This document shows, in pieces, positions 56,125-64,000 of a stretch of DNA of 64,000 bases. The notes below the pieces were generated by a model. The model saw only the letters and a list, made by a program, of their open reading frames with translations. It did not search any database and had not been told where the DNA came from. The stretch covers positions 237,894 through 301,893 of the forward strand of contig CAWDZQ010000002.1 in assembly GCA_963807065.1 (NCBI GenBank), in the 5' to 3' direction. Both the position numbers and the translations under genes were made by a program. This DNA is from CAWAND01 sp963807065. Its GTDB lineage: Bacteria > Chloroflexota > Anaerolineae > Anaerolineales > E44-bin32. How positions within the stretch are numbered: position 1 is the first letter of the stretch; each line of letters starts with the position of its first letter.

Positions 56125-57393
56125 ATGAACGATAGTGCTCAAGCTCATAAGAGCGCGTATCAGCCACACCCTTTGCGACGCTTCCTCATTTTGGCGGGCT
56201 TGACCCTGGCATTGTTCCTGGCATCGCTCCTGGCCTATCTGATTTACGTGATGCTTATTTTTTCATTCGACCGGCCGCCGCGGGTACAAGAGATGTCCCT
56301 GGCCGACCTGACCGGCAACGGCTACCTGGACGCCTACCTCGCCATTGGTCCCGGAGGAGAACCTTACCAGCATCCCGACTACGTGCTGTTCAACCAGGGC
56401 GACGGCCAATTCATCGACAGCGGGCAGAGCCTGGACAGTTTCGATAGCAGGTCTGTGAAGTTGGGAGACCTGACAGGTGACGGTCATATTGATGCCGCGG
56501 TGGGACACCAGAGCGTTTCCATTTACAGAAACGACGGCCACGGCTTTTTCCCCTTCGGCCAGCACACGCTTCCCCGTGTCCCGATCACGGGCCGTGCAGG
56601 CGACCCGAGCACAGGCCTTTCATATATAGCTCTCGATGACCTCGACGGAGACGGCAACCTGGACATCTTCAGCGCGACTTGTTGCGGCGGCGCTCTCGTT
56701 CAGCCTGAATTTCGACCACTACCTGCCGAGGACACCTTCTGGTTAGGCGATGGTGAAGGCCGTTTTGAACAAACCAGACAGCCACTGGCGCAAACAGGCA
56801 GCAACGCGGTAGCTTTGGGAGACCTGAATGGGGACGGCTTCCTGGATGCCTTTATCGCCAGCGGCGGCACTATGAACCCCGACCAGAGCATTACCTCAGG
56901 TACTCCCAACACAGTCTGGTTCAACGACGGACGCGGTTTCCGGGACAGCGGACAGCGCCTGGGGCATATGGAAAGCCTGAAGGTAGCCCTGGGGGATCTG
57001 AACGGCGACGGCTCTCCGGACGCGATAGTGGGTAATCATGGCCAGGACGAGATCTGGCTCAACAACGGCCAGGGCAATTTCACGCTGGACGAACAGACCC
57101 TGGGCAGCAAGGCCACCCGCTTCGTCTTCGTGGCCGACCTGAGCGGGGACGGACATCTGGACATCTTCATAGGTGATGACACTCGGGGCCAGGTATGGTT
57201 CAATGGCGGCGCGGGGAACTTCACAGTCGGAGACCAGCTCGTAGAATACGACCCTTATGACGGCCTCACCCTGGGTGATGTTACCGGTGACGGCTCTATA
57301 GATGTGTTTATCGCCGGTGTCGATTATTACCAGGTGTGGCGCAACGATGGGCAAGGACGCTTCACCGCCGCCCCACGCACCAAGTACCGCTAA
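56125..57393 (+). CDS. FG-GAP/VCBS-repeat protein with an N-terminal membrane anchor
   Basis: 422 residues. A hydrophobic anchor (LALFLASLLAYLIYVMLIF, near residues 30-50) is followed by about seven beta-propeller-type repeats with calcium-like loops: ADLTGNGYLD, GDLTGDGHID, DDLDGDGNLD, GDLNGDGFLD, GDLNGDGSPD, ADLSGDGHLD and GDVTGDGSID. Between them lie VWFNDGRG-type segments. The whole resembles an integrin-alpha-like propeller outside the membrane. The function is unknown; these proteins often take part in adhesion or ligand binding. It is isolated, with 300 bp or more of noncoding DNA on both sides. Confidence 0.85.
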   Translation: MNDSAQAHKSAYQPHPLRRFLILAGLTLALFLASLLAYLIYVMLIFSFDRPPRVQEMSLADLTGNGYLDAYLAIGPGGEPYQHPDYVLFNQGDGQFIDSGQSLDSFDSRSVKLGDLTGDGHIDAAVGHQSVSIYRNDGHGFFPFGQHTLPRVPITGRAGDPSTGLSYIALDDLDGDGNLDIFSATCCGGALVQPEFRPLPAEDTFWLGDGEGRFEQTRQPLAQTGSNAVALGDLNGDGFLDAFIASGGTMNPDQSITSGTPNTVWFNDGRGFRDSGQRLGHMESLKVALGDLNGDGSPDAIVGNHGQDEIWLNNGQGNFTLDEQTLGSKATRFVFVADLSGDGHLDIFIGDDTRGQVWFNGGAGNFTVGDQLVEYDPYDGLTLGDVTGDGSIDVFIAGVDYYQVWRNDGQGRFTAAPRTKYR

Positions 57394-57586
57394 TCCCCCG
57401 CCCGCTAGAACGAGCGATTCTACTCAACGACCTTTTGCACTTCCTCGCCGCCTACCTTACTCTTCAGGATCAGCTTAGTCCTCCCGTCCGGCATGACTTC
57501 TTCTTTGATAAGCAGATGGAAATCCATGGATGGCCTGACGCGACCTCCGGTTCGAGCCGCGGATTTAATCATTCCGTCTACGGAGC

Positions 57587-57635
57587 GGGCTCATGAACAC
57601 CAGATCACGGGTTCGAATCCGAAATCAGGGGGCAT
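57587..57635 (+). pseudogene. tRNA-like 3' remnant on the plus strand
   Basis: CTCATGAACACCAGATC followed by CGGGTTCGAATCCG resembles an anticodon arm with CAT and a T-arm. The 5' half is missing. It faces copy D across the hairpin at 57648-57663. Confidence 0.4.
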
Positions 57636-57668
57636 AGAAAGAAGAAAGCACCCTTTCAGGTGCCTCAA

Positions 57669-57795
57669 GGTAGCGGGGCTGGCATTCGAATCCAGGACCT
57701 TCAGATTATGAGTTGTACTCCTGAAGGGTAGGCCATAGATCGTCAGGCTGAACGTCTGAGGGTGGCCTGTAGTTCTTCCTTTGTCGGGAGCCACA
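57669..57795 (-). repeat. Dispersed tRNA-derived repeat, copy D (tRNA-Met-like)
   Basis: Minus strand: anticodon loop CTCATAA (CAT), ATCTGAAGGTCCTGGATTCG and CCCCGCTACC. The module CCATAGATCGTCAGGCTG and GAGGGTGG, then TCGGGAGCC near 57785, matches copies B and C in order. Confidence 0.6.
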
Positions 57796-57854
57796 ACGAT
57801 TCCACGTGTTTCTGTCTCTTTAATTCTAAGCGAATTCTGGAGAAAGGAATGCGC

Positions 57855-57918
57855 GGTGCCCGAGAACAAGATCCTGCAAAACCCTCACCGAGGGTTCGAA
57901 TCCATTCGTTGCCTCTGC
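57855..57918 (+). pseudogene. tRNA-Cys-like remnant
   Basis: ATCCTGCAAAACCC (GCA anticodon) is followed by GAGGGTTCGAATCC, a T-arm, and TTGCCTCTGC. The 5' half is absent or unrecognisable. Confidence 0.45.
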
Positions 57919-58332
57919 TGCAAGTTCCATCGAACAAGAAATGAAAGGATTACTCAATGTCCCAAGGGCAAGTTGCGTCCCTACCAATGTGGTCTATTCT
58001 CTTGTTCGCCGCTCGGGGCAGAGTCCATTGATCCGCCCCGAGATTGAGCCTCAGACACCAATACATTAATGAGGACGAGGAATTGAATTGGGTAAACTTA
58101 ACCAAAGATGCCTATCCCCGAACCACTCTCTCGATCCCGCGGCGGAATACCTTTCAATCATCGTTGTAATTTTCACCGAACACCCTCAACTCGAAGTCGA
58201 CAAGGGCTTATGTTCAGCAAGCATTAAGTGAGCAGGTCACCTCGGGTTCACATCAATTCGACCAATTCCGATGAGCGTGGGGGGTTCTACGAACACCCAA
58301 ACCGGGGGCCTGACCGAGTCCCAAATCTCCCG

Positions 58333-59322
58333 TCAAGTAAGGGAAGGAGGGCACCATTCATTCTGGTAACAGCGATCTAGGTATTGAGCAGAGGTATCAC
58401 TTGAGTTCGCGATCTTTTCGATCTGGTCAACTCGAAACCGATATGGAATGAATACAAATCTGTCAATATCAGCTGCTAAGTACGGCTGAAGCTGCTCTGC
58501 GCATTGCTCAGGTGTGCCCTTGATGGAGGATTCAATCTTTGCATCGCTCCACTCTGGGTAGTCAAACTCTTTCGACAGCCACTCCCTGAGCTCTGCGCCC
58601 GCTTCGTCTTTCGGAGGTCCTATATAGATCGGGAGCTGCATAGTCGCCGAGAGTTCCGAAGGGTCTCGCCCATATTCCACGGCATATTGCTTGACCTTAT
58701 CCCAGGATCGCGTGAAGTCATCCGGCGTGTATGCGAAGGTAATCCATCCATCAGACAATCGGGCAACTCGCTTCAATACCACGTCGACATACCCGCCCAG
58801 ATACACAGGTGGATGAGGTTTCTGGCTTGGCTTGGGGACGATAACCGCATTCCGAATGTTCATTTCCCCAATTTCTTCGCTAACTTTGTCTTCTGTCCAC
58901 AACCTCAACATCAGTTCAAGGTTCCGCTCGAACAACTTTCCACGTCCCTTAAACGGAACCCCCAAGGCATCGAATTCCCTTTGGTACCAGCCGGCCCCCG
59001 CCCCGAGCATGAATCGACCGTTCGAAATCTGGTCAAGGGTCGACATGACCTTTGCCGCCCAAAGCGGATTACGAATGGTCAGCACAAGGATTCCAGTACC
59101 CAGTCGTATCCTTGAAGTTCGCGATGCTATAGCAGCTAATGTAGTGAGCAACTCGAGGATTGGGAAGGCGGGATTTACACCCAGTAGTAGATGATCAAAA
59201 ACCCACAGGGACTCAAATCCCAATTCCTCTGCCTTCTCCGAGTACTCCAATATCACATCAATACTCGGAGTTTCGCTGGGCCCCACGAAGTTCCGTACTG
59301 CCAGTCCAAATTTCCTCGTCAC
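58333..59322 (-). CDS. LLM-class flavin-dependent oxidoreductase
   Basis: 329 residues. TIM-barrel features of luciferase-like monooxygenases are visible: LGFESLWVFDHL near residue 33, GTGILVLTIRNPLWAAK, LDQISNGRFMLGAGAGWYQ and PPVYLGGY. It uses FMN or F420; the family includes F420-dependent dehydrogenases. It is the last gene of the leftward amino-acid-type operon. The substrate is unknown. Confidence 0.9.
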   Translation of the reverse strand: MTRKFGLAVRNFVGPSETPSIDVILEYSEKAEELGFESLWVFDHLLLGVNPAFPILELLTTLAAIASRTSRIRLGTGILVLTIRNPLWAAKVMSTLDQISNGRFMLGAGAGWYQREFDALGVPFKGRGKLFERNLELMLRLWTEDKVSEEIGEMNIRNAVIVPKPSQKPHPPVYLGGYVDVVLKRVARLSDGWITFAYTPDDFTRSWDKVKQYAVEYGRDPSELSATMQLPIYIGPPKDEAGAELREWLSKEFDYPEWSDAKIESSIKGTPEQCAEQLQPYLAADIDRFVFIPYRFRVDQIEKIANSSDTSAQYLDRCYQNEWCPPSLT

Positions 59323-59397
59323 TTGCTACCTCCCTTTATCAAGGCCTGACTGAGGCTTCAAAGCCGGTGTTCAATTCAGCAAGCGATTGATGGGACA

Positions 59398-60387
59398 TCA
59401 CTCTGAGATAACCATGCCCAACCCTGCGGCGTTGGCACGGTCGCGAGCAAGGACGGCAACAGCCGTGTCCTGGACGCCAACACCAGTAAGGTCACATATG
59501 GTTATCTCTGCGGACAACTCCCTCCCTGCCGCCTTGCCACTGATGAGATCCCCCAATTCAGCGATCTGTTCACCCAGCTTAATCGAACCACCCTCGACCG
59601 CGTGGTGGAGTTCACCTAGCCTGAAACACTGTTCTCTGGAATCACAGAAAAGGCGATCCGCCTTTGCGAAGACTTCGGCGTATAGTTCCTGTTTCTCCTC
59701 CGAGTCGGCACCCATCGCAGTGATGTGAAGCCCGGGATGGAGCCACTCCGGTTTCAAGTACGCTCTTCTGGAGGGTGTCGCTGTTACCACAAACTCGCTC
59801 TGCCGAACAACAGTCTCAGCATCTGGAGCGATGACAACGTCGACATCGAGTCTCTCACTCATCTCTTTCGCGTATCTGGAGACTTCATGTGGAACGATTC
59901 CAAAAACCAGCAGCCTTTCAAATGAACGCACTAACCTTAGTCCCTCGATCTGGTAACGCGCTTGAATGCCGGAGCCAATGACGCCCACAGTAGTGAGTGG
60001 ATCAGGAGCAAGATATTTCGCGGCCAATGCCCCGGCCGCGCCCGTCCTCAAGAAGGTCAAATAGCCATTGTCAAGGAGGACAGCCTCTGGCAGGCCGGTG
60101 ACTGTACTGATCAAAAGCATCATGCCACTCCCAGTTGGGAGACCCTTTTCTGAGTTCGAGGGGAAGCCGGAAGCCACCTTGATGGCAAAGCTAGGTATGC
60201 CATGGAGGTACGCCGTCTTGACGTCAACCTCGCCCTGATTCTCTGGGAAGTCAATACGTAGAATGGGCGGCAAAGTGGCTTGATTCTTGACCATGCGGCT
60301 GAAACTGTCGGCAATTGAGTCGACCAATTGCAGATCGAGGGTCATACATGAGCGAAGATCTGATTCGGTCAGGATTGTAATGTCCAT
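59398..60387 (-). CDS. Ornithine cyclodeaminase/mu-crystallin family protein
   Basis: 329 residues from ATG 60387; a longer in-frame start at 60411 is possible. PTGSGMMLLI and LTFLRTGAAGALAAKYLA are family motifs, and VGVIGSGIQARYQIEGL is the Rossmann NAD-binding loop near residue 135. CDLTGVGVQDTAVA near the C-terminus is the OCD signature. Members convert ornithine to proline, reduce ketimines or dehydrogenate alanine-type amino acids. It lies between the saccharopine-dehydrogenase-like gene and the LLM oxidoreductase. Confidence 0.9.
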   Translation of the reverse strand: MDITILTESDLRSCMTLDLQLVDSIADSFSRMVKNQATLPPILRIDFPENQGEVDVKTAYLHGIPSFAIKVASGFPSNSEKGLPTGSGMMLLISTVTGLPEAVLLDNGYLTFLRTGAAGALAAKYLAPDPLTTVGVIGSGIQARYQIEGLRLVRSFERLLVFGIVPHEVSRYAKEMSERLDVDVVIAPDAETVVRQSEFVVTATPSRRAYLKPEWLHPGLHITAMGADSEEKQELYAEVFAKADRLFCDSREQCFRLGELHHAVEGGSIKLGEQIAELGDLISGKAAGRELSAEITICDLTGVGVQDTAVAVLARDRANAAGLGMVISE

Positions 60388-60520
60388 GCAGGGGTTGTCT
60401 CCAGTCATCATCCTGCCCGCTGAGCGTTATTGATTCAATGGCTCGCCGACCCAGATCTTGGATGTTTCAGACCTACCTTATGGAATTATCCGGGCCTACC
60501 TGACGGTCAGCTACATCCCT

Positions 60521-61759
60521 TCAAGCCGAGGTCCGAACATCCTCCTGGATACGAACGCCTCTGGCCGCCAGTTCATCTATGAGTCGCAAAGACTTGCCGT
60601 TGTCAAAGATATCTTCGGGGGGAATTATGCCTGCTCCCTCTATTTCACCGCTGGCTATCAACCCCGCCGCAATAGCAGCCGGAAATGCTGTTACCCGGGC
60701 CATGGCCGAAACACCTTGCTCTTCATCAGCATCAACCCAGAGGTAGTAGTTGACCTCCGCGGGCCGGTCCTGGAGCATACCTGTTACTGTGTTCCACATC
60801 ACACACACGTCACTTTCATCTTGTGCCAGCTGCATCTTCGGTTGAAGGACTGCAGAAAGAAATTCTCGAGGAACTATCTGTTGACCCTGATAAGTTGTCG
60901 GGACTGTACTGAAGAGCCCAACCGATTTCATCACATTCACAGCTTCCCAATGGCCGGGCCAACGAATTGTCTTCTCCTGGAAATCCTGCAGGTTTGGGCG
61001 AGTGTAAAGCAGGCTCGGCATCCCCGGTGTGATGGCACACTCAAGTTCCTCATTCACACCCATCTTGTCGAAGCTGAACTTTTCTATTTCGGTCCCTGCA
61101 TCGACTTCGACCAATTGCCCATGCCTACGTACACTCACTCGAACACTATACTCTCGCAAGACGTGATCGAATGACCAAGTAACACCATACCGAAGTGGAT
61201 GCCTGTACGAGGCCTCTTTGCTTGGAATTCCCCCAACTCGAGCCACTGCAGAGTGGGCTCGGTCCAGTCTGCGGATCCCCTGGCCAATCGTGACATTGCT
61301 GATACCAGGTGCAAAACCCATCCCGTCCAACAATAGAACCCCGGCCTTCAAAGCCATTGAATGGAGAGACTCGCCATACTCATTCAAGGTCTGTCCATCA
61401 GGGGGTTCCAACCCTTCAGTCTCGTGCGAATCGGGCCGTCGATGGTATTCCTCCAGCATGTCCACCAATGCCATCCCCAACTCAATCGCCGCTTCGAACA
61501 CCTGGTAGCTGGCCCTACGGTTGGGCAGCGCCACAACACCGACGTCGTACGCCCGCATCAGTTCGCAAATTGACGTGCGATCGAAGATGTCTATCGGGTG
61601 CAATAGGACCTTGTCGGAGTCGAGAAGTGCTTTGGCTCTGTTTAGAGAGTCGGCTCGATTGTCAACCAGGCCCACCTTGCCCACTAGAGGCTGCCGGACC
61701 AAGTCCCCCGCCACAGAAAACCCCATCCGGCCCGAGCCTCCGAACACAAGCACTTTCAT
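60521..61759 (-). CDS. Saccharopine dehydrogenase-like oxidoreductase
   Basis: 412 residues. VLVFGGSGRMGFSVAGDL is the N-terminal Rossmann nucleotide-binding loop, ALPNRRASYQVFEAAIELGM and DGMGFAPGISNVTIGQG match the family, and TWSFDHVLREY lies in the catalytic domain. Relatives act on lysine, saccharopine, carboxynorspermidine or other amino-acid imines. It is 77 bp downstream of livF and 109 bp before the OCD gene. The substrate is inferred to be an amino acid brought in by the Liv-type transporter. Confidence 0.87.
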   Translation of the reverse strand: MKVLVFGGSGRMGFSVAGDLVRQPLVGKVGLVDNRADSLNRAKALLDSDKVLLHPIDIFDRTSICELMRAYDVGVVALPNRRASYQVFEAAIELGMALVDMLEEYHRRPDSHETEGLEPPDGQTLNEYGESLHSMALKAGVLLLDGMGFAPGISNVTIGQGIRRLDRAHSAVARVGGIPSKEASYRHPLRYGVTWSFDHVLREYSVRVSVRRHGQLVEVDAGTEIEKFSFDKMGVNEELECAITPGMPSLLYTRPNLQDFQEKTIRWPGHWEAVNVMKSVGLFSTVPTTYQGQQIVPREFLSAVLQPKMQLAQDESDVCVMWNTVTGMLQDRPAEVNYYLWVDADEEQGVSAMARVTAFPAAIAAGLIASGEIEGAGIIPPEDIFDNGKSLRLIDELAARGVRIQEDVRTSA

Positions 61760-61836
61760 GTGGTTCTACTCCTTGAAGATTCAGCAAAGGGAAGGCGAGC
61801 ATTGGGTCTTGACCTGCCTTTCACTCCGCCCAGTTG

Positions 61837-62541
61837 TTACATTCCAAGGTATGCCTTACGGACCAGGTCGGATTTGAGCAACATTTCTGATGGTCCATCA
61901 GCCACTATCTTGCCTGTCTGCAATACATAGGCCCGATTGGCAACCATGAGTGCTTCCCTAACGTTTTGCTCCACGAGCAATCCCGCGATTCCCCTTTCGT
62001 GAATCTGCCTCACTATTGAGAATATCTGTTGAACGAGTTTCGGCATCAGACCCAGTGAAGGCTCGTCCAAGATAAGTACCTTGGGGCTCGCCATGAGGCC
62101 CCTTCCTATGGCAAGCATCTGCTGTTGACCACCACTAAGTGTGCCCGCGGGTTGCTCCTGGCGTTCGCGGAGGACCGGGAAGAGATTGAACACCTCCGCC
62201 AGGTTCGCAGCGGTCTCCTCCTCAGACTTAACGACATAGCCCCCAAGACGCAAGTTCTCCAAAACGTTGAGACGTCCGAAGATCCTCCGACCTTCAGGGA
62301 TCTGAACGATGCCTCGCTTGACGATCTCGTGGGGGGCCATGTCATTGATCTCAGAACCTTCGAACCTGATGGAGCCAGAGGATGGGTGCATCAGTCCCGA
62401 AATGACCCTAATGAGTGTTGATTTGCCAGCCCCATTGGATCCGAGTATCGACACGACCTCTGCAGCCCCCACTGAAATTGATACCTCGGTGAGCACTGGG
62501 GCTTCGTCATATGAGGCGCATACAGACTGGATTTCAAGCAC
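61837..62541 (-). CDS. livF: Branched-chain-amino-acid-type ABC ATPase
   Basis: 234 residues from GTG 62541, which has GGGAG upstream and overlaps the end of livG by 8 bp; an ATG 24 bp earlier is possible. Walker A GSNGAGKST, the Q-loop in VQIPEGRRIFGRLNVLENL, the signature LSGGQQQMLAIGRGL and Walker B KVLILDEPSLGLMP are intact. It forms the ATPase dimer with LivG. Confidence 0.93.
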   Translation of the reverse strand: MLEIQSVCASYDEAPVLTEVSISVGAAEVVSILGSNGAGKSTLIRVISGLMHPSSGSIRFEGSEINDMAPHEIVKRGIVQIPEGRRIFGRLNVLENLRLGGYVVKSEEETAANLAEVFNLFPVLRERQEQPAGTLSGGQQQMLAIGRGLMASPKVLILDEPSLGLMPKLVQQIFSIVRQIHERGIAGLLVEQNVREALMVANRAYVLQTGKIVADGPSEMLLKSDLVRKAYLGM

Positions 62542-63256
62542 CTGATCCCGCTCCCAGATAAGCATCGATCACCTGCGGGTTCCGTACGATGGCTGCTGGA
62601 ACGTCTTCTGCAATCTTCGAGCCACCGTCTAGGACTACTACGCGATCAGAAATCGGCATGATGACTTCCATAACATGCTCAACCATTAGAATTGTAATTC
62701 CTGATTCTGAGATCTGCTCGATCAGTTTCACAGCTTCTTCAAATTCAGTTGGAGTAAGGCCAGCCATAGCTTCGTCGAGTAAAAGCAAGACGGGCTTGGC
62801 TGCGACCGCTCGTGCTATCTCCAAGCGCTTCTTGTCAGCGATGGTCAGATTGCGGCCTAGAGTGTCCCTTTTGACGGCAAGCCGAGTGAGATCAAGAACC
62901 TCGGAAACCAATTCTTCAGCATCAAGTCGCCTTCTGAAGCAACGAAAAGCCCCCACCATGACATTGTCCGCGACCGTCATTTCTCCGAAGATCCGCGCCT
63001 TCTGAAAAGTCCTTGAAATCCCAAGGCGGCAAATTTGGTCTGGTCTCATCCCAGTGATGTCTTTTCCGTTCAATGTGATATTGCCTTCATCCGGCTGGTA
63101 GAAGCCAGCAATGCAATTAAATAACGTGGACTTCCCTGCTCCGTTGGGTCCTATCAGACCAACGATCTCGCCATGGCCGACACTGAAGGTCAACTTGTTG
63201 TTTGCGGTTAATCCGCCAAAGGTCTTTGTCAAGTGTTCCACATTCAACAGTTTCAT
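62534..63256 (-). CDS. livG: Branched-chain-amino-acid-type ABC ATPase
   Basis: 240 residues from ATG 63256, overlapping the livM stop (ATGA at 63253-63256). Walker A GPNGAGKST, the LivG segment GISRTFQKARIFGEMTV, Walker B PVLLLLDEAMAGL and VEHVMEVIMPISDRVVVLD are present. The usual LSGGQ signature is replaced by LTIADKKRLEIARA, a variant seen in many LivG proteins. It partners with LivF. Confidence 0.93.
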   Translation of the reverse strand: MKLLNVEHLTKTFGGLTANNKLTFSVGHGEIVGLIGPNGAGKSTLFNCIAGFYQPDEGNITLNGKDITGMRPDQICRLGISRTFQKARIFGEMTVADNVMVGAFRCFRRRLDAEELVSEVLDLTRLAVKRDTLGRNLTIADKKRLEIARAVAAKPVLLLLDEAMAGLTPTEFEEAVKLIEQISESGITILMVEHVMEVIMPISDRVVVLDGGSKIAEDVPAAIVRNPQVIDAYLGAGSGA

Positions 63257-64000
63257 TGTTTTGCCATCCAACGGATATGGATCCGCCTCAACCGTCGGAT
63301 AATCTCAATCAAACCACGCGGCTCAGCAACTGAAATAATCATGATTAGGAGTCCGTATATCACCAGATAGAGCCCGCGCCCTTGTCCACCTAGCAGAATC
63401 CTGGTTACCTCCGATAGCGGAATCAGGACGACCGCCCCAAGGAAGGGACCCCAGAGCGTACCGATGCCTCCAAGCACTGGAACGATAAGCACAATGACGG
63501 AAACCCAGATACTGAAGACACTTGGAGGATCTACAAAGAGGACGTACTGGGCGTAAAAAGTACCTGCGAACACGCTGATTACGGCGTTAATGCTGTTTGC
63601 CAGGTGCTTGTATAGGCTCGTGTGTACCCCAAGTGAAGCTGCCGCAGCCTCGTCGCCCCGGATCGCCCTAAAGTAGTAGCCTAGCTTCCCTCTTTTCGAT
63701 GAGCCAATTCACCAATAACGTCACGACATATAGTGTGGCAATAATGAAGTAGTAGGGAACCTTTGAATGCTGAAATTGAAACGCCAATAGACCATCCCGG
63801 AAGTCATTGATTGACAATCCACTGGCACCTCCAACCCATCTCCAGTTGTTAAATACCACTTGCACTATGTAATTGATTACCAGAGTTGCCGTTACAAAGT
63901 AGTGCCCAGAGAGCCGGAAGGTAGGGAGGCCATAATTTAGTGCGAAGAGCAGGGAGAGGATGCCTCCGGCGATCATACCTAACCACGGATTGATTCCCCA
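63253..64000 (-). CDS. livM: Branched-chain-amino-acid-type ABC permease, frame broken and 5' end outside window
   Basis: The N-terminal visible part (PWLGMIAGGILSLLFALNYG, RLSGHYFVTATLVINYIVQ) and the C-terminal part (KLGYYFRAIRGDEAAAASLG, AGTFYAQYVLF, ending 63253) lie in different frames. Removing one C from the CCC at 63688-63690 joins them as NWLIEKRKLGYYFRAIRGDE. GDEAAAASLGV is the conserved cytoplasmic loop of LivM-type permeases. The gene continues beyond 64000. It is the upstream gene of the operon seen here and forms the channel with a LivH partner outside the window. Confidence 0.88.

Larger units (their letters stand above)
57394..58332. other. Gene-poor spacer with tRNA-like remnants
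   Basis: No convincing gene. It holds three tRNA-derived sequences (57587-57635, 57669-57795 and 57855-57918) and a short hairpin at 57648-57663. The leftward amino-acid operon ends at its right edge. Confidence 0.6.

Overview
The window reads as one contig of a GC-rich bacterium, most likely a member of the Chloroflexota (Anaerolineae-like). This placement is inferred from gene content, not from a marker gene: an NBR1-Ig-like lipoprotein, an FG-GAP/VCBS protein, a giant cyclic-glucan-synthase-like GH94 protein coupled to a tandem UspA protein, small stress-type membrane proteins, STAND ATPases and LLM flavin oxidoreductases. No rRNA and no intact tRNA gene was found.

Layout. (1) 1-8.4 kb: a carbohydrate uptake and catabolism locus. 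An FGGY kinase and a DhnA/LsrF-type aldolase run leftward. A DeoR regulator, a Fbp/Pot-type ATPase, a metallo-beta-lactamase-fold hydrolase, two permeases and a lipoprotein binding protein run rightward, closed by strong hairpins. (2) 8.7-14.6 kb: a tightly packed leftward four-gene unit: zinc-ribbon/transmembrane/beta-propeller protein, kinase-fold protein, STAND ATPase with TPR-like repeats, and a protein with a partial Nudix-like motif. It is the best candidate here for an undescribed system. (3) 15.3-17.2 kb: MacB-like ATPase and FtsX-like permease. (4) 18-27.7 kb: a 2909-residue cyclic beta-glucan synthase/GH94-like protein coupled to a tandem UspA protein. (5) 29.8-31.2 kb: an IS256-family element broken by two short palindromic insertions. 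(6) 31.7-50 kb: signalling and stress island, with a NarL-type two-component pair, a PAS/GAF/HD-GYP protein, a PAS-GGDEF protein, a receiver protein, many small membrane proteins, a lipid kinase, PAP2, CBS, HAD, glucose-6-phosphate dehydrogenase and an RNase II homologue. Five copies of one gapless tandem-operator/promoter module punctuate it. (7) 50-58 kb: gene-poor, with a decayed IS3 element, lipoproteins, a tandem 23-bp repeat array and many decayed tRNA-Met- and tRNA-Cys-like sequences, several belonging to a larger dispersed repeat. (8) 58.3-64 kb: a visibly less GC-rich leftward operon with a branched-chain-amino-acid-type ABC transporter (livM, livG, livF), a saccharopine-dehydrogenase-like enzyme, an ornithine-cyclodeaminase-like enzyme and an LLM flavin oxidoreductase.

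Several genes (deoR, the HD-GYP sensor, a DUF5995-like gene, livM, a small membrane gene) carry a single-base indel, mostly in a short homopolymer, and one gene carries an in-frame TGA. These are either recent pseudogenes or residual sequencing errors, and raw reads would be needed to tell.
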